DNA of 13,715 nucleotides. Source: CAYJPK01 sp964372035. Lineage in GTDB: Bacteria; Desulfobacterota; Desulfovibrionia; Desulfovibrionales; Desulfovibrionaceae. The stretch spans positions 1 through 13,715 of the forward strand of contig CAYJPK010000058.1 in NCBI GenBank assembly GCA_964372035.1, read 5' to 3'. The position numbers and the translations under genes are program-made. How positions within the stretch are numbered: the first letter of the stretch is position 1; every line of letters begins with the position of its first letter. The notes beneath the pieces were generated by a model. That model did not search any database. It had not been told where the DNA came from and was given only the letters and a program-made list of their open reading frames with translations. This document shows, in pieces, positions 1-7,906 of this stretch.

Positions 1-13
1 TGAAATTACTATA
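1..13. repeat. Copy of 13-mer TGAAATTACTATA at the left edge
   Basis: The first 13 bases are identical to the right arm (13662-13674) of a palindrome near the other end of the window, in the same orientation. The window begins here, so it cannot be seen whether the matching left arm lies just outside. Identity of 13 bases in AT-rich DNA is suggestive rather than conclusive. A dispersed intergenic repeat, or a contig broken at a repeat, would explain it. Confidence 0.5.
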
Positions 14-20
14 CTAGCAT

Positions 21-73
21 ATGCAAAAACTCAAGTTTTGTCACTCTGAGGTGGCTCATGCCACCGTGAGAGT
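21..73 (-). terminator. Hairpin region beyond ureD, possible operon terminator
   Basis: GGTGGC (50-55) pairs with GCCACC (60-65) around a TCAT loop. ACTCT (43-47) and AGAGT (69-73) extend the stem across a small internal loop. Reading the minus strand, a second short stem (AAAACT/AGTTTT) ending in a run of five T follows near 26-40. The position, about 140 bases after the ureD stop, fits an end-of-operon terminator. The first stem has no adjacent U-run, and the structure may instead belong to a dispersed repeat. Confidence 0.3.
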
Positions 74-214
74 CCATGCTTTTAAATGAAAAATGCGTAA
101 CGCACTCGACGCTATGCTCCTCCCCAGAATGCCCAAAGCCAAAATATGGCGTTATTATGCGGTCAATACCATGGAGCGCAAAGAATGTGCAGGTGAGAAC
201 TCGCCTTACTAAAC

Positions 215-985
215 TTAATTAGTAGATGACGATATTTCATTGAAATAATTATAAATTTTATCACCATTATCACCAAGAACACGAACGCAGATACCTTTGA
301 AAGCTCGGCTAACACCAAGCTCAAAATTAGGAATTGTCTTTGCACCATAAGCCCTTGCAAAGTCAATAAAATCATTTTCGCTTTTTTCATTATCAAAATA
401 AGCAAAAAGTAGCCCGTTATGACTAAATTCATGCCATAAGCCGAGCGTATTATAATTCCAATTTTTTGGCTCAATTAAGGTATTATCAGCAAAGGCAATC
501 TTTCCCTCAATATAAATTTTTACGAGTGACTGAAATTTATTCATCAAAAAAACTTCGTCCATGAAAACACGTCCGCAAGTGAAAATATCGCTATAAAAAA
601 AGCATGAATTTTTAGATAAATTAATTGTTGTATTACAAAGATAATTACTATTTTTAAAAGGTATTGTCGGGTGTGGCATATAGCGAATGCAAGCATTTTC
701 AGCAATATTTATACTAACATTTTTTTTAACAATTCCACTTTGCGTATCAAAGACTTTTTCATAACTTTGAGAGCTGATTTTTGCCTTAGTATTTGCACCA
801 AAATCAAAATCCATCTCAACAACATCGTCCTTTAATAAGCCAGCAGATGAGGACATTATAATTATCTGCGCCTCCTCATCTTCATAAAGAGGCGCAATGA
901 TTTTATAGGGTGCCGTAAAGTACACATCATCATATACAGTCTTATTATAACTATATTTTGTTGAAAGGCGTACTTGTGAATTCAT
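215..985 (-). CDS. ureD: Urease accessory protein UreD (UreH)
   Basis: This is the 256-residue scaffold that binds apo-urease and, with UreF and UreG, forms the complex through which nickel reaches the active site. The call rests on length close to the family (about 260-280 residues), recognisable UreD-like stretches such as RLSTKYSYNKTVYDD near the N-terminus, and its place as last gene of the operon, as ureH is in Helicobacter. The ATG (983-985) directly abuts the ureG TAG, with no bases between. A GAGGG ribosome site (993-997) lies inside ureG, so the two are probably translationally coupled. UreD is among the least conserved urease proteins, so context carries weight here. No truncation is seen; the stop is TAA at 215-217. 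Confidence 0.9.
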   Translation of the reverse strand: MNSQVRLSTKYSYNKTVYDDVYFTAPYKIIAPLYEDEEAQIIIMSSSAGLLKDDVVEMDFDFGANTKAKISSQSYEKVFDTQSGIVKKNVSINIAENACIRYMPHPTIPFKNSNYLCNTTINLSKNSCFFYSDIFTCGRVFMDEVFLMNKFQSLVKIYIEGKIAFADNTLIEPKNWNYNTLGLWHEFSHNGLLFAYFDNEKSENDFIDFARAYGAKTIPNFELGVSRAFKGICVRVLGDNGDKIYNYFNEISSSTN

Positions 986-1594
986 CTACATTCCCTCGAA
1001 AAGAACATCTTTTTTTATCCACTCAATAACGCTATCAAGCCCGTCTAAGCTCATTAAATTTGTGAATAAATATTTACGCCCTTGGCGCATTCTTTCAGAA
1101 TCACTCGCCATAATATCAAGGTTTGCACCAACAAGTGGAGCAAGGTCAGTTTTATTGATAATTAAAAGGTCGGAGCGTGTAACACCTGGTCCGCCCTTGC
1201 GTGGAATTTTTTCACCTTGCGCAACGTCAATAACATAGATAGTTGCATCAGCCAAATCAGGGCTAAAGGTTGCTGATAAATTATCACCACCGCTTTCAAT
1301 AAACATTATCTGCACATCTGGAAATCTTTGTGCCATTTCCTCAACTGCTTCAAGATTCATTGAGCAATCTTCACGAATTGCAGTATGCGGACAGCCTCCA
1401 GTTTCAACACCTAAAATCCGCTCTCGTGGCAAGGTGGAATTTTTAATTAAAAACTCCTCGTCCTCACGTGTATAAATATCATTTGTAATAACGCAAACAG
1501 AATATTCCTTTGACATTACACGTGTTAATCTTTCAATTAAGGCTGTTTTGCCAGAACCAACAGGACCACCAATTCCAATTTTTACATAAGACAT
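986..1594 (-). CDS. ureG: Urease accessory GTPase UreG
   Basis: UreG is a cytoplasmic SIMIBI-class GTPase of 202 residues whose GTP hydrolysis drives nickel delivery to urease. Visible motifs are the P-loop GPVGSGKT (residues 10-17), the Cys-Pro-His metal motif C68-P-H70 that binds nickel at the dimer interface in this family, ESGGDN (100-105), and the guanine-specificity motif NKTD (147-150). Length and motif order are standard for UreG. The ATG follows the ureF stop by 11 bases, with an AGGG ribosome site (1602-1605) between. All key residues are present, so the protein should be functional. HypB is the nearest relative, but the ESGGDN wording and operon position make UreG secure. Confidence 0.97.
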   Translation of the reverse strand: MSYVKIGIGGPVGSGKTALIERLTRVMSKEYSVCVITNDIYTREDEEFLIKNSTLPRERILGVETGGCPHTAIREDCSMNLEAVEEMAQRFPDVQIMFIESGGDNLSATFSPDLADATIYVIDVAQGEKIPRKGGPGVTRSDLLIINKTDLAPLVGANLDIMASDSERMRQGRKYLFTNLMSLDGLDSVIEWIKKDVLFEGM

Positions 1595-1605
1595 ATTTAA
1601 ACCCT

Positions 1606-2298
1606 TTAGCTCATGTAGAGCCGTGAATATAAAGTTTCGTGTTTCATTGCATAAATATCAAAGGCATTACCGCAAACGCCAAGTTCATTTTTTTCAATAA
1701 ACTTAGCTTTTTCAACTGCTTGCCTAATACTTTCTAAGTTTTCATTTAAAACAACTTGCCCCTCAAGCTGACTAAGTGGCACGCTTTTAACAGCATTTGT
1801 AACTACGCCAGAAATCACACTATAAGCATAGATATTAGCTGATTCCTCAAAACTTATAGATTTAGACTTAGCAAATAAGGCAAGGGCAATTACATGATGA
1901 CCCTCACATTCTTTGCTTTTGATAAGCTCTTGATATAATTGCAAGGCTTCAATTTTTTCTATTTTTTCCCAAAGTTTAATAAAGCGTTGACAAAGCTTAA
2001 CACTACCCTTTCTAATTTGCGAGGAAATCTTGAAGGCAGAATATAAATTATCTAGCTGAATTAATTCATTTATATTTATTTTTTCATCTACTATAATATC
2101 ATTATAAGTATGGTAGAAAAAGCCTAGTTCATTATAGGGCATAAAGGAAATATAATTTTTTAAATATATTCTTAAGTCACTGCAATTTTTTAGTTTTTCC
2201 TCTTGAACAAAGGTTTCAAGACCATTTGAAAGCGTAAAAGCTCCAATTGGAAAAACACTATCGCTAACTTGTAGCATATTTAAAAGCGCAATATTCAC
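1606..2298 (-). CDS. ureF: Urease accessory protein UreF
   Basis: UreF is an all-helical protein of 230 residues that bridges UreD and UreG and is thought to gate GTP hydrolysis during urease activation. The N-terminal stretch LLNMLQVSDSVFPIGAFTLS (residues 5-24), followed by NGLET, is the classic UreF signature (a LLQ...FPVGAFSHSxGLE-type motif), and the gene sits between ureE and ureG as in many urease operons. The start is GTG (2296-2298), not ATG; an AGG lies about ten bases upstream. The in-frame ATG at residue 8 has no ribosome site and would cut into the conserved motif, so GTG is preferred, with moderate certainty. The gap to ureE is 22 bases. Confidence 0.93.
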   Translation of the reverse strand: MNIALLNMLQVSDSVFPIGAFTLSNGLETFVQEEKLKNCSDLRIYLKNYISFMPYNELGFFYHTYNDIIVDEKININELIQLDNLYSAFKISSQIRKGSVKLCQRFIKLWEKIEKIEALQLYQELIKSKECEGHHVIALALFAKSKSISFEESANIYAYSVISGVVTNAVKSVPLSQLEGQVVLNENLESIRQAVEKAKFIEKNELGVCGNAFDIYAMKHETLYSRLYMS

Positions 2299-2320
2299 TA
2301 TAACTACCTATGATTATTTG

Positions 2321-2881
2321 TTATGATAGATGAGCGTAGTCATGTATTTCAGTATCATGACTGTGCGAATGTTCATTGTGCGAATGTTCACCATGACCCT
2401 GACTATGAGAATGACTATGAGAATGGCTATGAGTATGTTTTTTCTCAGATGAGCCATGAGCCTTACACTGTGTAAAATCACTAAACTTTTCAGTAACTTC
2501 ACTCACCTTAAAGCCTAATTTTTCAAGATACAAATAAGTTGGCTTATCATAAACAACGCAAACATTATCCTCTTCAATTTTAAGTGATAAGTGCCTATTG
2601 CCAAGCTCAAAACATAGCCTACCCATTTCTTGCATTGAGCTTACGCTTATTTTTGTAAGGTAAGTTGGCAAAATTTCGCAAATATAGATAGTATCATCAA
2701 TTTTTGCTAATATATCGCCATCTTTCAGCACCTCTTCCACCAAAATGCCAAATTCTTTGTCATCATCTGCAATTTTTTTTATGCGTTTTTTATCAAGCTC
2801 AAACCATTCAAAATTAACTTTAACAATTTTTTCATGGCAATGATTTTCATAAATATTGCCTAATATTTTTTCAACTATCAT
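2321..2881 (-). CDS. ureE: Urease nickel chaperone UreE, His-rich tail
   Basis: UreE is a dimeric cytoplasmic nickel metallochaperone that supplies nickel to UreG. This protein has 186 residues. The N-terminal domain (about 1-70) and metal-binding domain (about 70-145) are followed by a polar tail. GNRH (residues 94-97) carries the His expected to bind nickel at the dimer interface. The last 48 residues contain 15 histidines, mostly as alternating His-Ser, a nickel store like that of Klebsiella UreE and unlike the short tail of H. pylori UreE. The tail is encoded by short tandem repeats (see the repeat entry). The ATG (2879-2881) is served by AAGGA (2889-2893), which overlaps the ureC stop, so the two genes are probably coupled. 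Confidence 0.95.
   Translation of the reverse strand: MIVEKILGNIYENHCHEKIVKVNFEWFELDKKRIKKIADDDKEFGILVEEVLKDGDILAKIDDTIYICEILPTYLTKISVSSMQEMGRLCFELGNRHLSLKIEEDNVCVVYDKPTYLYLEKLGFKVSEVTEKFSDFTQCKAHGSSEKKHTHSHSHSHSHSQGHGEHSHNEHSHSHDTEIHDYAHLS
2362..2437. repeat. Tandem repeats encoding the UreE His-rich tail
   Basis: Two copies of TGTGCGAATGTTCA lie at 2362-2375 and 2377-2390 (15-base period). Three 12-base units, ACTATGAGAATG twice and then GCTATGAGTATG, follow at 2402-2437. On the minus strand they encode His-Ser-type repeats. Such in-frame repeats can gain or lose units by slippage, which would change tail length without a frameshift. Confidence 0.85.
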
Positions 2882-2891
2882 TAATTTTTCC

Positions 2892-4604
2892 TTAAAACAT
2901 AAAATGTAAGCGTGCTAGCGGTAATTCGTGTGCTGGTTCGCAAGTAATAATTTCGCCATTCACCTTAACTGTGTAAGTTTCTGGATCAACATCAATATCA
3001 GCTATAGTATCATTAAATTTCATGTCTTTTTTGCCAATATCCCTGCAATTCTTAACCGCTAAAGTTCTGCGCTTTACTCCAAGCTCCTTCATAATGTCCT
3101 TATCATGCGCATATTTAGATAAAAAAGTCACACAAGTTTTGTTAACAGCATCACCTAAGGCACCGAACATTTTAGAATAAACAACTGGTTGCGGTGTTGG
3201 AATTGAAGCATTCGCATCACCCATTCTAGCCGCAGTAATAAAGCCTGATTTAATTATAAGCTCCGGCTTTGCGCCAAATAAAGCTGGCTTCCATAGCACT
3301 AAATCAGCAATTTTGCCAACTTCAATTGAGCCAACATAATCTGAAATACCGTGCGCAATCGCAGGATTAATTGTATATTTTGAGATATAACGCTTTGCCC
3401 TGTAATTATCATTTCGCACGCTATCCTCTGTAAGTGTTCCACGTTGCAACTTCATTTTATGCGCTGCTTGCCATGTTCTAATTACAACTTCGCCAACCCG
3501 ACCCATTGCTTGAGAATCTGAACTCATCATGGAAAAAATTCCCATATCATGCAAAATATCTTCTGCCGCAATTGTTTCAGGGCGAATACGTGAATCAGCA
3601 AAGGCAACATCTTCTGGATTTTTCTTGTCTAAGTGGTGACAAACCATGAGCATGTCCAAATGTTCATCAATAGTATTAACGGTATACGGCATTGTTGGGT
3701 TTGTTGATGAGGGCAAAATATTTCTAAGCGCAGCAGCCTTAATAATATCAGGAGCATGGCCACCGCCAGCACCTTCTGTATGATAGGTGTGAATGGTGCG
3801 CCCATTAATTGCATTAATCGTATCTTCAACAAAGCCGGCTTCGTTTAAGGTGTCAGTATGAATTGAAACTTGCACATCATATTCATCAGCAACGCTTAGG
3901 CAAGTATCTATAGATTTTGGAGTTGTTCCCCAATCTTCATGGAGCTTTAAGCCGATAGCACCAGCCTTGATTTGCTCAACTAATGGCTCTTTGCTTGAGG
4001 AATTACCCTTACCTAAAAAGCCTAAATTCATTGGAATTCCTTCTGACGCTTCAAGCATTTTATGCATGTTAAAAGCACCAGGCGTGCAAGTTGTCGCATT
4101 AGTACCATCAGCAGGACCAGTTCCACCACCAAGCATTGTTGTCACTCCGCTATAAAGTGCTGTTTCGATTTGCGTTGGTGAAATATAGTGAATATGCGAA
4201 TCAATTCCACCAGCAGTTAAAATTAATTTTTCGCCTGCAATAGCTTCAGTTGATGCGCCAATTATCATATTAGCATCAACATTATCCATCATGTGCGGAT
4301 TGCCAGCCTTGCCAATGCCATGAATTTTACCATCTTTAATGCCAATATCAGCCTTATAAATTCCAGTATAATCAAGCACAAGGACATTTGTAATTACTAA
4401 ATCAAGGCACTCATCATCACTATGCAAAGAGGATTGCCCCATGCCATCACGCAAGGATTTACCACCGCCAAACTTAGCTTCTTCGCCATAAGTAGTGTAG
4501 TCTTTTTCAACTTCAATAAGCAAGGAAGTATCAGCAAGGCGAACCCTATCACCAACAGTTGGACCATACATAGTGGCATACATTTTTTTACTTAAGCTCG
4601 CCAT
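2892..4604 (-). CDS. ureC: Urease catalytic (alpha) subunit UreC
   Basis: This is the nickel-dependent amidohydrolase subunit that hydrolyses urea to ammonia and carbamate. It has 570 residues, a full-length alpha subunit (called UreB in Helicobacter). All active-site residues can be placed: H137 and H139 (SHIH), the Lys to be carbamylated K220 with H222 (GLKLHEDWG), H249 (SIHTD), H275 (TYHTEGAGGGH), the mobile-flap C322-H323-H324 (MVCHHLDKK), and D363 (SSDSQAMGRVGE). The numbering is one higher than in H. pylori UreB. The ATG (4602-4604) is two bases from the ureAB stop and has a strong GGAGG (4612-4616) inside the end of ureAB, suggesting coupled, roughly equimolar synthesis. There is no sign of decay, and the active site is the normal nickel type. 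Confidence 0.99.
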   Translation of the reverse strand: MASLSKKMYATMYGPTVGDRVRLADTSLLIEVEKDYTTYGEEAKFGGGKSLRDGMGQSSLHSDDECLDLVITNVLVLDYTGIYKADIGIKDGKIHGIGKAGNPHMMDNVDANMIIGASTEAIAGEKLILTAGGIDSHIHYISPTQIETALYSGVTTMLGGGTGPADGTNATTCTPGAFNMHKMLEASEGIPMNLGFLGKGNSSSKEPLVEQIKAGAIGLKLHEDWGTTPKSIDTCLSVADEYDVQVSIHTDTLNEAGFVEDTINAINGRTIHTYHTEGAGGGHAPDIIKAAALRNILPSSTNPTMPYTVNTIDEHLDMLMVCHHLDKKNPEDVAFADSRIRPETIAAEDILHDMGIFSMMSSDSQAMGRVGEVVIRTWQAAHKMKLQRGTLTEDSVRNDNYRAKRYISKYTINPAIAHGISDYVGSIEVGKIADLVLWKPALFGAKPELIIKSGFITAARMGDANASIPTPQPVVYSKMFGALGDAVNKTCVTFLSKYAHDKDIMKELGVKRRTLAVKNCRDIGKKDMKFNDTIADIDVDPETYTVKVNGEIITCEPAHELPLARLHFMF

Positions 4605-4606
4605 CT

Positions 4607-5293
4607 TTAAACCTCCATTCCCTTAAAGCCAAGATTTTTCGCTTTTTCAAAGGCTTCTTTGCGGACTTTTTCATCATCAAATGCACCATTTACAAGCCCA
4701 TTAAGACCATAACCCTCACGGCTACCACCAATTTCAGTTAAAACAATTTCCTTTGCTTCACCTGGTTCAAAGCGTGTTGCTGTGCCTGATGGAATATCAA
4801 GACGCATTCCAAAGGCTGATTTTCTATCAAAATCTAACATCTTATTAACTTCAAAGAAGTGATAATGCGAGCCAACTTGAACTGGTCTATCTGCTGTATT
4901 TTTTACGGTGAGAGTAAGTTTTTTATGCCCTGCGTTTAGTTCAATTTCACCCTCATCAGTAATGATTTCACCTGGAATTAGCTTAAGACTTGTTTCAATA
5001 GGATTATGAACAGTCACAAGCTTTGTGCCATCTAAAAATGTTGATTCAATTTGAATTTCATCAATCATTTCAGCTACTCCATCTAAAACATCGTTTGAGC
5101 TTAATAGATTTCTGCCATATTGCATTAAATCTGCAACGCTCATTCCCTCACGTGCTTTTTCTAAAAGTTCTGCTGAAATATAGGCTATTGCCTCTGTATA
5201 ATTGAGTTTTAAACCTCTTTGCAAGCGTTGTTTAGCAAGTGAACCTGCAAGATGCAAAAGAAGTTTTTCTTGTTCTCTTGGTGATAAATGCAA
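4607..5293 (-). CDS. ureA: Fused urease gamma-beta subunit
   Basis: This is the structural urease subunit of 228 residues in which gamma (about 1-100, beginning HLSPREQEKLLLHLAG) and beta (from about 105, where IPGEI marks the usual beta start) are one chain, as in Helicobacter UreA. QVGSHYHFFEVN (139-150) and the IGGSREGYG region (188-196) are beta landmarks. The start is TTG (5291-5293): AAGGAG lies seven bases upstream, the product starts exactly where the family does, and no ATG is available. The protein ends in LGFKGMEV and appears to lack roughly ten residues that extend the H. pylori C-terminus. It is the first urease gene, 40 bases after urtE with no terminator between, so it is probably read through from the transporter. 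Because of the fusion it could be called ureA or ureAB. Confidence 0.97.
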   Translation of the reverse strand: MHLSPREQEKLLLHLAGSLAKQRLQRGLKLNYTEAIAYISAELLEKAREGMSVADLMQYGRNLLSSNDVLDGVAEMIDEIQIESTFLDGTKLVTVHNPIETSLKLIPGEIITDEGEIELNAGHKKLTLTVKNTADRPVQVGSHYHFFEVNKMLDFDRKSAFGMRLDIPSGTATRFEPGEAKEIVLTEIGGSREGYGLNGLVNGAFDDEKVRKEAFEKAKNLGFKGMEV

Positions 5294-5333
5294 ATTAATT
5301 CTCCTTAATATTACCTGTACTTATAACTATTCT

Positions 5334-6026
5334 TTAATGCGTCATCAAGTCTTGTAATTTAGCATGGTCACATTCTGATATAGGGCTTTTATAAATAATA
5401 CTACCTCGTTCCATAACATTTACAATATGTGCATTTTCAAGAATAAAGTCTAAATATTGCTCAACTAATAAAACGGTAATGCCCTTCCATTCATTAATTT
5501 TTCTAATAGCATTACCAATATCTTTAATTACTGAGGGCTGAATACCCTCTGTTGGCTCGTCCAAAATTAATATCTTTGGATTAGCAACTAAGGCTCTTGC
5601 GATTGCGAGTTGTTGCTGTTGCCCGCCTGATAAATCTCCGCCCTTACGCTTAATAAATTGTGGTAAAATTGGAAATAAGTCAAATAGATAATCTGGAATT
5701 TGCCCTTTCCCGCCAAGTGGTTGCAAGCCAAGCTCTAAATTTTCTTGTACTGTCATTTGTGAAAATATATCACGACCTTGCGGCACATAACCTATCCCAA
5801 GTTTCACACGCTCATGAGTTGGCATTTTTATGATTTCTTTACCATCAAAACTTATACTGCCGGCTGGAGTTTTAACAATGCCCATGATGCTTTTTAAGGT
5901 GGTGCTTTTGCCAACTCCATTTCTACCCATAAGGCTAACTATTTTGCCAGCTTCCACTGAAAAATTAAGATCTTCAATAACGCAACTTTCACCATAATAT
6001 GATGATACATTTTTAATTTCTAACAT
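5334..6026 (-). CDS. urtE: Urea ABC transporter ATP-binding protein UrtE
   Basis: UrtE is the second (LivF-like) nucleotide-binding subunit of the urea importer, with 230 residues from the chosen start. Motifs are Walker A GRNGVGKS (34-41), the Q-loop in VPQGRD (82-87), the signature LSGGQ (132-136) followed by QQQLAIARA, and Walker B ILILDEPTEG (152-161). The H-loop position is Gln (VEQ, 188-190), as is usual in LivF/UrtE proteins. The frame also allows a TTG start at 6036-6038 that overlaps urtD by four bases. I chose the ATG at 6024-6026 because GAGG (6033-6036) lies six bases upstream and the product then begins MLEIKNVSSYYGE, typical of the family. It is the last transporter gene, followed closely by the urease genes. 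Confidence 0.94.
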   Translation of the reverse strand: MLEIKNVSSYYGESCVIEDLNFSVEAGKIVSLMGRNGVGKSTTLKSIMGIVKTPAGSISFDGKEIIKMPTHERVKLGIGYVPQGRDIFSQMTVQENLELGLQPLGGKGQIPDYLFDLFPILPQFIKRKGGDLSGGQQQQLAIARALVANPKILILDEPTEGIQPSVIKDIGNAIRKINEWKGITVLLVEQYLDFILENAHIVNVMERGSIIYKSPISECDHAKLQDLMTH

Positions 6027-6034
6027 AAATAACC

Positions 6035-6820
6035 TCAATTTTCAGATTTTTCACGTCCAAGATAGACGGCTTGCACTGTTTCATTTTCTAAAACCTCGTC
6101 AATACTGCCCTCCATAAGCACACAGCCTTGATGCAAAACTGTAACAGTATCAGCCACTTGCTTTACAAATTCCATATCATGCTCAATTACAATAATTGTG
6201 CATTTATTTTTAATTTGCTTTAAAAGCTCGCCTGTTTTAAAAGTTTCAGGCTTACCCATACCAGCGGCAGGTTCATCAAGCATAATTATTTCAGGGTCTT
6301 GAACTAATTGCATTGCAATTTCTAGCCATTGTTTTTCACCATGTGAAAGCGAACCAGCCCTTGTATTTCGTCTATGTTCAAGGCTTACGTCTTGTAAGGT
6401 TTTATCAATTTTTTCAAGGTCTTCTTTGCTAGTTTTATAAAAAATTGACTGCAAAACGCCCTTATTACCCTTTAAGGATAAAAGCATATTATCTTCAACA
6501 GATAAATTCGCAAAAACTGACGGAACTTGGAATTTTCTGCCAATGCCAAGCTGGACAATTTTATACTCTTTAAGTCCTGTTATTCTAATAGCTTCTTTGT
6601 TTTTTGGACGAAAAAACACATTGCCCATAGTTGGCTTTGTTTTAGCACAAATAATGTCTAGTAAAGTAGTTTTTCCTGCTCCATTTGGACCAATGAAAAA
6701 ATGGATACTATTTCTTTTTACCTCTGCCTTTACATCAGTTAAAGCGTAAAAACCATCGAAGCTTACAGAGATATTTTTAATGTCTAAGACTATATCTTGT
6801 GGATTTTGTACTGTATTCAT
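6035..6820 (-). CDS. urtD: Urea ABC transporter ATP-binding protein UrtD
   Basis: UrtD is the LivG-like nucleotide-binding subunit that pairs with UrtE to power urea import at the inner face of the membrane. It has 261 residues. Walker A is GPNGAGKT (44-51), the Q-loop lies at GRKFQVP (94-100), the signature is the variant LSHGEKQWLEIAMQL (158-172) characteristic of the UrtD/LivG group, Walker B is IIMLDEPAAGM (178-188), and the H-loop is VIEHD (211-215). All catalytic elements are intact. The ATG is at 6818-6820, 10 bases after the urtC stop, with only a weak AAGAG-type ribosome site. Assignment to UrtD rather than LivG comes from the surrounding urt genes and the adjoining urease. Confidence 0.95.
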   Translation of the reverse strand: MNTVQNPQDIVLDIKNISVSFDGFYALTDVKAEVKRNSIHFFIGPNGAGKTTLLDIICAKTKPTMGNVFFRPKNKEAIRITGLKEYKIVQLGIGRKFQVPSVFANLSVEDNMLLSLKGNKGVLQSIFYKTSKEDLEKIDKTLQDVSLEHRRNTRAGSLSHGEKQWLEIAMQLVQDPEIIMLDEPAAGMGKPETFKTGELLKQIKNKCTIIVIEHDMEFVKQVADTVTVLHQGCVLMEGSIDEVLENETVQAVYLGREKSEN

Positions 6821-6830
6821 AACTATACTC

Positions 6831-7898
6831 TTATTTGTTTTTTGCTAATTTTTTGTTTTGAAAATAATCGCTTAAAGTTCCAACAATTCCGCCTTTGAAA
6901 TAAATGATAGTCACACAAAAGGCGATACCAACGATATATTGCCAAATCTCAACCATCTTACCAGAGCTTAAATTGTATTCACAAAGATTAACTAAAAACA
7001 CACCACAAACTGCGCCTAAAATAGTACCACGTCCGCCAATTGCAATCCAAATAACCATCATAATTGAATATGAAATTGTCATTTGCGAAGGTGTAATGCT
7101 CCCATTAAAATTAACGAAGATAGCACCACCAATTCCCGCAAAAACAGCCGACAGCACATATATAAAGTTCTTATAATTACTTACCTTATAGCCTGAAAAA
7201 TAAGTTCTATTTTCACCATCACGAATAGCAACTAAAATCTTGCCAAATTTGCTATTAACTAAAAATTTAGCTACAAAATACGTTAATGCCAAAATAATAG
7301 TTGCCCCATAAAACAACATTAACATATTGTCAAAATTGGATTTTCCCTTAATGCTACCAAAGATAGATTTTATCTCAGTTATGCCAGTATTACCATTAGT
7401 ATAAGGCGAAAGAGCAATAAAAATTGAATAGGCAGCCCAGGTTAAAGCCTGTGATATAATTGAAAAATACACACCCTTTACCCTATTTCTAAAGATAAAA
7501 TATCCAATTAAGCCTGCAAAAAGAGCTGGAATGGCAACTATTAAAATAGTACTTAAAAATCCTGACTGAAATGGCAACCATATAAAGGGCAATTCGCTAA
7601 GCCCACCAACAAACATAAAGTCAGTGATTTTTCCGCCAGTTGCTTGTAATTTCAAGTACATAGCCATTGCATAGCCACCGAGCGCAAAGTATAAACCATG
7701 CCCAAGGCTTAAAATTCCAGTATAGCCCCAAATTAAATCAAGCCCTATAACTAAGATGCAAAAGGAAATGCATTTGCCAATGAATAATACTGTTGAAGTG
7801 CTTTGCACTATGCCAAATTGCAAAAGTATAGGAATACTGCAAAGCACTAGTAGTATAAGGAGAAATAATTTATCGTGAGTATCATTTATAATTTTCAT
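6831..7898 (-). CDS. urtC: Urea ABC transporter permease UrtC
   Basis: UrtC is the LivM-like integral membrane permease, 355 residues, that with UrtB forms the urea channel in the inner membrane. Multiple hydrophobic segments are plain. The family motif GYTGILSLGHGLYFALGGYA lies at about 58-77, and the cytoplasmic loop motif WIAIGGRGTILGAVCG at about 284-299. The ATG (7896-7898) follows the urtB stop by eight bases. The AGGA ribosome site overlaps the urtB TAG, so coupled translation is likely. The length suits UrtC/LivM. Neighbours, not sequence alone, favour urea over branched-chain amino acids. Confidence 0.95.
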   Translation of the reverse strand: MKIINDTHDKLFLLILLVLCSIPILLQFGIVQSTSTVLFIGKCISFCILVIGLDLIWGYTGILSLGHGLYFALGGYAMAMYLKLQATGGKITDFMFVGGLSELPFIWLPFQSGFLSTILIVAIPALFAGLIGYFIFRNRVKGVYFSIISQALTWAAYSIFIALSPYTNGNTGITEIKSIFGSIKGKSNFDNMLMLFYGATIILALTYFVAKFLVNSKFGKILVAIRDGENRTYFSGYKVSNYKNFIYVLSAVFAGIGGAIFVNFNGSITPSQMTISYSIMMVIWIAIGGRGTILGAVCGVFLVNLCEYNLSSGKMVEIWQYIVGIAFCVTIIYFKGGIVGTLSDYFQNKKLAKNK

Positions 7899-7906
7899 AT
7901 TTTGTC

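Larger units (their letters stand above)
1..214. other. Left flank, GC-richer non-coding segment
   Basis: No supported gene lies here. Bases 61-180 are 48% G+C by direct count, clearly higher than the AT-rich gaps elsewhere in the window. A 48-codon ORF on the plus strand (76-222) and a frame on the minus strand that stays open for over 60 codons without a usable early start both cross it. Neither has a convincing ribosome site, and the plus-strand ORF runs into the end of ureD. The segment could be a repeat element or a gene remnant. Confidence 0.4.

Noticed and set aside
76..222. 48-codon plus-strand ORF beginning MLLNEKCVTHST
   Set aside because: Weak ribosome site, short, overlaps the end of ureD on the other strand, and I recognise no family; treated as part of a possible repeat.
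163..474. 103-codon minus-strand ORF overlapping ureD
   Set aside because: Out-of-frame shadow of ureD, with no ribosome site or recognisable protein.
5016..5030. Sigma-54-like element on the minus strand (TGGCACAAAGCTTGT)
   Set aside because: Lies inside ureAB, and the -12 part is TTGT, not TTGC.
5294..5333. Terminator separating urtE from the urease genes
   Set aside because: The 40-base gap has no hairpin; only the ureAB ribosome site is evident.
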